Positions 14,801 to 23,800 of a stretch of DNA of 64,000 bases are shown here, one piece after another. Origin of the DNA: Bolinopsis microptera (taxonomy: Eukaryota > Ctenophora > Tentaculata > Lobata > Bolinopsidae); the NCBI RefSeq assembly GCF_026151205.1, contig NC_087072.1, positions 23,947,603 to 24,011,602 of the forward strand, written 5' to 3'. The position numbers were made by a program, and so were the translations under genes. The notes under the pieces were generated by a model that saw only the letters and a list, made by a program, of their open reading frames with translations, did no database searches and was not told where the DNA came from. Numbering within the stretch: the first letter of the stretch is position 1; each line of letters starts with the position of its first letter.

Positions 14801-17800
14801 GTCACGGTAAATTGATAATCTCAGTCCCGGTCCCGGTCCCGGTCAAGTCACATTTTGTATCCCGGTCCCGGTCCCGGTCAGGCCTAAAATCATGTCCCGG
14901 TCACCTCCTGTGATCAACACCCTGATTTAGGGAACTTTCAAATTATGTTACTTGACATTTCATAATATAAGTTATAAATCTAGGGGTTACAAAATCAAAT
15001 CCCCACAGTTTTTATAGTGTAGCCTGTTAGTAAAATAATGGGTCCAAGTTACTGCGGACATAGTTCACTATGTGTTTACCGTGTTTGGGTGCCCATCATA
15101 TTTTACAGATTGGGGGGGGGGATATTTTGAACAATTCTATTTTATATTCATCTATTGCTGTACTCTGTAAAATTTGAAAAGTATTTAATAAAAGTGAGTT
15201 AAGATACAGACCCGTGGCGAGGACAAGGACACTTGGAGCAGGAGAAGGGGGAGACCTGGTAGTATCCTGGTAGACACGTCTCACAATGGGGCCCTGTCGT
15301 TCCTTCACTGCATCCCTGGTGATTTGGAGGATCGAATATTGGGGATCTACTAATTGGTGATTGTTTAATAATACTTTATAAGTTTATGGATATCACAGAA
15401 ATTTAGAGTCCAAGTGAATTTTAGGCAATCCCAGAGGGGACTTTTTTCTGACTTCCGAGTGACCTCACAAGTTGTGTCGGCATTGCATCATCTCAAAGAA
15501 ATCTCTCTTTCACATTGTTAAAGTAATCAAGAATAATTAGTCTACTGCACTAATCGTACCAAACAATTGCCAGAGTCATCACATAGATTAGCCCGTGAAT
15601 TACAGCTGCATTTCTGACATATTTTCCCGCTCTTGAAGTATCCGTCAATACAGTTCTAAGGAAAGAGGTAGGGTTAGTTCAGGGTGCGGAAGGGAAGGTG
15701 TCAAAGTCTAAATGAAGTCCGTAAACCGGCTAAATTATCGTTTCTATCAGGGGAGGGGATCAGTTAACCCGGGAAATTTATACCAGAATCAGCACCATTT
15801 TGGTGAATAAATATTATAATAGCATGACAATTTGAAGCAGTGCCCTTTACCTCGCACGAGGAACCGATATACCCGAAAGGACAAACGCACTGCTCTACAA
15901 ATTGGGAAGGAGGGATACTTTTAACTAGAGCTCTCAGAGGGGTAAGAAGAGTTCGCGTTGTCAGCGACGGGGATCGCAACCTGAGGTGAAAATTATTAAT
16001 GGTAAGTTCGCAAAAAAGTTTGCATTCTTTTTCATAACCAACGAAGATGTTTCATTCCAAATGCTGATGCTCATACAGTTTAATCTTGCTAGTTATATAG
16101 GTATTAGTTAAACCTGGTGAATTTGGACGGGGAAGCGAAGGAAGCACTTATAAGAATTGCTCTAAGATCCACCAGGATATCCATGAAGCTACTTCTCTGT
16201 AATTGGTCTTCTCTAGACTCCCACATACTCTGTAATAGACATAGCATAAATTCTTCGTAACAATAAAAATAAAATGGTAACTGTGAGTCGAGGAAACAGA
16301 CTGTTGTAATTCTCGATAGATTTGGAAGTTCATAAGATTGTCCCAATATATGATCAATATGTCGTCATCAGATGCAAAATTTCATTAACCTCAAGAAGGG
16401 GTATTCTAATTGTGTAAAGCTTGTTGCTCTTCATCTGTCCACGAACGAGGTGCTTCACGGCAGTTTCCTTGCCCTGCGACGCGAGTTGAGGTTTTAAGGT
16501 TACATCGTGTTAACAGGTTAAATATATTATAAAGCATTGCCAAAGCACTTGACCGAAGCCTGGATCATCCTCGAATGATCTTGTCCCCAAAATTAGCAAC
16601 ACAATATTTTGTGGGGTTTTATCCTCAATCAAGAATGAAGATGAGTTCCTTACCACGAGCCATACGTGTAGACTATCATTTGCTCTGTGTTGCTGGATGA
16701 AGTTAGCACTGTAGGAGAAGTTCAGGTAACCCCCATAACTCGCGGCTCTGTTCCCTAGAAACTTGGGGGGAGCCGAGAAGAATACTGGAGAAGAGAAGTT
16801 GGAGAGAACACCCGTGTAGAGAGAAAAATCCCTGACGTGGAGCTCCCGACAGAGGAGGAGGGCGAGGCAGAAGTTCTAGAACCACCTGTTAGCTCCCACC
16901 TGTAGGGGTCGATTAAAGGAGTTAGGTTGGGAAATTTATTTATCTACAGTAGTATCTAAAGAATGAGTTAAACAGTTTAACTCATTCTTAACTTAAACTT
17001 TAAAGGTTAGCCAGTTTTTATGTTTTCTATCCCGATATCTAATTGTGTCATGATACTCAAATAGGTCGGAGATTGATGAGGTTTAGCGACTAAATAAAAG
17101 ATATTACCGCGACGTTTATTGTTTATAAGCCTTAAGTTTATATTTTCACAGTTGCCGATAATGTTTCACAACGAACCAATCCGCAGACTCGCCTGAATTA
17201 CATTTCAAAAATACAGCCCTGTCAACCCTTAACTCAGTATGTCAGTCACCAAATGCATAGAAAGTAATGACCAACCCGTCTGCAGTATAGTCGAAGAGAG
17301 AGGAGACGAAGGAAGAGGCTGTAACAGCTGGTGAACACTGAGCTGAAACGTGGGAGCAAAAGCAGGGAAGACATCCTGTTTCGTGGACAGGAGATAAGGC
17401 AAAGTGCCCGGCTTTACATCCATCACATTGTGATCCTTCTACAAAATCCTGTGGTTTGTAACGTTGATTTTACTGAATATACTCTCAAAACATGTATTGT
17501 ATAACCAGAAATTTCTGAACCTTATAACTATACAAATTCTTAAGTTAGTAAATATTGAAACACGTTATGTGACTAACTTTAACGCTTTCAGTATCATTAT
17601 CAATCAACTGTTGCTACGAACACAAGTTCAAATATCATAAACAGGCACACTCCCGAAAAACAGACCTTGCACTGGCAGTTGACACATCCAGCTTTAGTAC
17701 CGAAATGATTACAGGAGCAGTTCCTGCAGTCAGGGTAGGGGAGTAGCTCAGAGACACAGGAGTCACAGGAGGGTCCAACATAACCGTCCAGACAGGAGCA

Positions 17801-20800
17801 GGCTCCTGTACTCCTGTCACACGAGCTGTGGGGAGAACACTTGCAAGCTCTGCACTGTCCACCGTCCTGTAGGATTATTAGTTGTTATACTGTCATCTCC
17901 AACATCTAGTATCTAGTATCTCTATTCTGATTTAAGAAACATGGCAAATGTCAGGCATTATTCCTAACATTATCCCATTAATATAATCCGAATTATATAA
18001 CATGAGGAAAAAGACTTGAAAGTTTTAAGGAAAACAAACCAAATAGAATCCGTCCAAACAGGTTTCACAGCGCACTCCGGCCCGGTTCTCACTGCAACTC
18101 TCAGTACACTTGGGGAAGCTGAACTTCCTTTCTGTACACTGGCCGCACGTCCTCCCTCTGTACCCAACCCTGCACTCGCACTCTCCCGAGTCCTGGTCAC
18201 ATGTCTCAGATACAGAGCCCAGAACCGAGCACTCGCAGGGGGAACACTCTCCCCCACTCAGATACCACCCATCTGAGCAAACATCACACCTTCTCCCAGT
18301 CCAGCCTTCCCTACAAAAACACTGTCCTGCCGTCATGGGCTTGCCCTGGATGTTGCTAAAACTGCTATCTTTCACACAGTCCCCGTCCGGCCAGCCCTCC
18401 ATCCGGACTACACCTCGCATATGGCAATCGCACGCTGGGGGAGAATGTTATGTTAGTGGGGGAGAATGTCTTGTTAGCTGTAGTCCGTACCAAGTCGTGC
18501 TGGTCCCCCGTCCCGTTACTTTGCCGTTAATTGGTATTTACTTAGGTATTATCGGCAATTTATATATAGACTGCTTTCGACCACGGTATAACTTATCGAA
18601 ATTGAGCGGAATGGAATTTGTCTTTTGAGGCAATTAATTAAGTGTTAGTATCGTGGGAGGAATGGATCTGGTGGTCTCTAATTCTAGTCTGACCTATGCA
18701 GGGAAAGGGAGCCCAGGCAGTGAGGTTGGCAGGCCGGTAGAAGCGAGGTTTACAGGTCTCACAGTTGATGCCGGCTGAGTCTCCGGTGCACCCATCACAG
18801 ACACCCCCTCCTCCTCGTTGTGTCTCCGAGATGTAGGACCGGTATTGGGTCTCGATACTCCGCTCGTAGTGACAGGAACTCGCCTTGCCGTAACACAAAC
18901 ACTCTGTCAGGAGATATTTATGAGTAAGTTATAAAGTTGTGTTAAGGGACATGATAATTTAACAAGTCATCCGCGAGCAATGACAACTTAAATAAATTAC
19001 AACACGCATATTACTTATCTTGATAAGTTGTTTCTTTCTAAAATCAGTAAAATAACATTTGCAGTTTGCACTCTGCTGATTCTACGTGAGTATTATGTAT
19101 TACCTGTGCAGGAGTTAGGGTCGGTTGAGTTGGCCGGCTCCCAGGGGTAAGCGTTATACTTGGGACAGCAACTCTCGCAGCTGGATCCGCACGTGTTACC
19201 CTGGCACGTGCAGTGATACCTGGTGGGAAAACAATTTATAATACTATTTATAGTTGTTAACTACTTGTAGTTAGCTTATATTTATAAGCTAACTACAAGT
19301 AGCTATGTTTCTGTAGATGTGAGCGTCTTCTTGGAGATTTTATTACTGTTCATTTTGGATAAGTCAGCTAGACGATTCATAACTAATAATATAAAACGAA
19401 TATCACTACGATGATCAATTAAATAATACCTCACAAACAATCTCAAGATAATATTGATATCAGGATTAAGAGAAGTGACAAATAAAACTCACTCAGAACC
19501 AACAAGGCTGCACTCGCTGCCATGACCGTTACAGATACACCGACCAAAGAGCTTCAAGTTGTTAATACCGTATACCGTCTGAAATTAAATCAGTATAATA
19601 AACGTACTTTAGATATGTCTAAATAAAGAAAAACAGACTAATGGCGAAAAAAGTTTGTTATTTATTTATGTCAATAGGAACGGCCAACGCGGTACACTTG
19701 ATAATTAACAAAATTGCCGCGGAGTGAGGGAATATTTGACATTTGTCAACAGTCGCAGTAAAAATAGTAGCGATGTATAAACTGTCGAGCAGAAAATACA
19801 AGTAGTACTACTACTTGCAAGTTGAAATAGGAAGAGTAGAGAAATGAACCGTGCACAGAAGAGCAGTGTGTAAGTATGATCTAACTCATCTAAACGACTG
19901 ACACGACAAGAGAAAAAACATCAAGCAGAAACATAACACATATAGTTACGACAGCAGAACTTGTAAAAAACTAACAGGTCCCCCGGAAACAGGTAGCAGG
20001 ACAATCTCCAGAGCACGAGTGTTGACCCACTGGGAGACTGAGGTGGTGCCCTGGTCTGCCCCGAAATCCAATCTACTGGGCTCGTCTCCACCGTACTGGA
20101 AACTTGACTTTTCTCTGCAGAGATCCCTGGGTGTTGGAGGCAATATGTTATAAATTTGTATTAGTTTTTTTGAAAATATTGTGCGAACTGCAATAGCGTA
20201 AAGTGCAGTTGGGTTTTAAGTTTTGTCGTGATGGCTATGTGGCCATAATCCTATTCTTATTATTATATTAGTAGAGATTAGAGCCACTGTTTTTCAGATG
20301 AAATTGAATTTCCTTGCGAAAACATGCATCCTTAAATTTCTATGTAATTTGTAAAATGGTTGAGTACATATTTGGTGTGATGTACCTTAAATTTAAATGT
20401 AAATTTCATATTTCTCACCGTATGTTACTGTCGAAATCAACGCCGCAAACTGATAATTTGTTGGAAATTTCAAACATGGTTCTTTTTCCTTTCGAAGACC
20501 TCTGACGCACTTTGAAGTGATATTTATGGTTTTGAGTCATGAGGTTCAATTCCATTTGATGAACTTCAAATTCCTGAAATAAATAGGAATGAAATAATAT
20601 CTATATTAATGGATACTATCTATATTAAATTATCATCAACAATATCAGAATTATGCGGCGGAAAGCGTCTGCCGAATCATAAAAACTGCAGAGTACATAT
20701 TCGTAATGATAAATTCGTGCTTAAAAAAACCCAATATAGCAAAAAACATTACAAAGGAGGTCTATAAAAACAGAAATAAAACCTGGGAGAGAATGATAGT

Positions 20801-23800
20801 GATGATCACGTGTGTTCTGCCGAAGAGAGGCAGAGTGATAAAGTGGCCGGTAGAGCTGGTTACCAGGTCGATGTTGTGATCACAGTCTCGTCCGGAACAC
20901 TGCACTTTCACCTTGATCCTCAACAGCTCCATCAGCCCCGGGTAAACTGCACCCACACTACTCTGCATAATTAATTAATTGATTAACTACTCTGCAAACA
21001 TACAGAGCTTGTTTAATGTGGGTTTAATTTTTGTGTTTTCTGTTATTTTGGCCGAGTTTTATAAGAGACGATAATGGACATGGTATACTTTTTGTTATAA
21101 TAAATCGTTATTTTACATTCTAAATTTATAAATGTTTTTAATAAAATATGTCGATGTTTATGATAATGAGAAGTAGTGTTAGTGATGCACGTGTTAGTGT
21201 TGCACGTGTTAGTGATGCACGTGCTGGTACCTTAGTGGCGGTGTTGTCACGTATTATAGCATCCACAACACGGCTCCCCATCTCCCAGCTGTCAGGATTT
21301 AACATGAAATCAGGGAAAGTAACTTTCTCTCCATCATCACTGCCAGTCTCTTCAGGAGATTGATTTATTAAGGTTATTTAGTATAAAACTCTGGGGATTA
21401 GATTAATTACTCGGATGGTGTCCGTGAATCAAAAATTGGATGAAAATTCAATCAAATCTTAATCGAATTCGAAAACCATGCGGCCCATAGATTTTTCGGT
21501 TGTATCCAAAAATTCAATACCTATAAATTGTAGCTCCACTACCTGATCGAAGCGGAACTGTAATTTTATTTCGTTCATGCGAGACTTTTCAATTTCAATT
21601 ATCATTATCTGCAGACGATTGTAATGTAATTAACTTACCATTATAAACAGGATTGTCGATCAGAGTGCGAGCGTTTTCTACCTCCTCCCACGACACAAAT
21701 GATCCTGCAATTTTTAGCAAAATGTTGGCGTCGTGAAAATTTAAAAAAAAGTTATATGAAAATTCAGATTAAAGCTAAGCCATGGTGTAGTGAACTTGGT
21801 AATATCACAGTGCTGGCAAGCACGACCGGTGCATTTATTGTGGGTATACTATGTACCCCCTTTACTATTATACCCCCTTTTCTATTATACCCCCTTTGGT
21901 ACACGTTACAACTTTACAAGCCTCTTTCGTGCACGCGAAGCGTGCACTTCGGCAGGAGTTTTTCAGGCATTAAGACTCATCGGAAGTCGTTCAACAGATT
22001 TATTTTTAGTTCAAAACATTCTAATTTGATGTCAAAGATGACAGGAATAAAAAATAGTTATGTTGAGATTTTTAAGAAATTTGCATAAAATACTCGCCAG
22101 CACTGTTATACGAAATTCGGTAAAAAACCCAAAATCGCCATATTCAGGTGCCTTAAAAACCATGTTAAAATCGAGTTAGAGATCTGAAATTTTTCAGGGC
22201 GTCTAGACGTTGACCAAATCGACTGCAAAAAAAGTTTCAGGTTTCAGGAACATCGGGAAGTGGGTTTTCTAGAACCCCTGTTTTACGACAGACAACGCTC
22301 GTGCTTGCCAGCACTGTGATACATATATATTCAGGGATAGACGCTTTGCCAGTCAATTGTAGCCTGTATTTAATTGTCCAAAGATTCAAAAGTATAAAAG
22401 ATACAGCTATTTCCGACCACAGGTCTTGAAAATAATTGTTTACACTTTAGTTTACATTGTATAAACAAATTATTTGACGTCATAAACACCCCTTGATGAC
22501 GTCATCAAGTTAACCGTTTTTAAAACTTGATTTTTGACAAAGTAATAACTTTTAAAAATGATTTTACACCATTAAGGAGTAATTGTATTCAAAATCTGAG
22601 GAAATTTTCACCTTAGATAATTGTTCAAGCATTCTGAAAATCTACCGGAAAGTTTTTCTAGCTTGCTCCTTCATAAAGATATTCGTCATTGAAGTTTGTG
22701 CTTTTTTGAAGAATTATTTTATAAAAACGTCAATTTTGCGATTTAGTATTCTCTGGTGTTGGGCCATGCCTTGGGTTGTGGAGCTCAGTTCTGCTTCCTA
22801 TAGATATAAATTGAGCATTAGGCTAGTTTTAAAGTTGAAAATCGAAAAGTTGCACACGTGGGGACACGCCCAAATTGATAGAAAATTGCTAAAATCACTG
22901 AAAATTGCTGTTTTCGTCATTTTCTGTCAACTTTAGAGTGCCGTTGAGCGACCGATTTCATTCTCGGTATCATTTTGCATTTGAGAACGGTCAATCAAAT
23001 TAATATCATTTCCTTTTGTTTGGGAAAGAGAGACACTGGCAGCGGTCCACTCTACCCATGATTATGGGTTTTGGTAATATAATGTATAGAGATATAAAGT
23101 ATTCTAGGTGACGGCGAGAGTTTAAAATTGCTGGATATGAGCGGCACACTACACAGTGCACACTACAGTGCACACTACACAGTGCACAGTGCTGAGTGCA
23201 CAGTGCACCTAGTGCACAGTATACTCCTTCCTTGTATAGTCTATAATTATTTAAGTAAAGTTAGTCAGCTCACCATTGGACTTAGAAGAAAGTCTGTTAA
23301 ATATCTCCCAAGGATCGACCAGATCGTTTTCAGGAACTGCGAGAGATCCTGACAGATGATGCAATGGTTAGAATTAGAGCGAGCAAAAATGTTGTTAACG
23401 ATTAATAATAATAAAATATTAATGTTATTAATTCCGATTACAAGCGCCGGTAAAATTGAATTTTAATTGGTTATGGGTAATTGGGGTGTACAAATACAAT
23501 ATAAATACTCAATAACAAGCACGTTTGAAAATGTGTACGTTAAAATGTGAAAGACGAAAGTGCGAAGTTTTAATTTTGTTCTGAGGCTGCGAAAGTGAAT
23601 TTGAAAGAAAATGCTGCAATTTGAAAAATATAGTGCTGCTTAAAGCCAAAACGGGTGAAAAACCCGGAGTGATTTGCGACAACCTAAAATAGCGCTCTGA
23701 CAACTAGAAACTAAAATCTGAGCTATAAGATGTAACCAATTTATTAAGTTAATGAAGCCCTGCCTCGCACGCGTGTGAGCTGAACGCGCGCGAACAGCCT

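Noticed and set aside
16104-16357. Two overlapping minus-strand frames of 69 and 80 codons
   Set aside because: Only the one ending in the domain IV helix motif is coding; the other frame is a shadow, and the first 20 or so codons of the true frame lie before the acceptor.
18110-18628. 172-codon plus-strand open frame
   Set aside because: It is the antisense of laminin-like exon 11, whose cysteine-rich minus-strand reading is clearly the real one.
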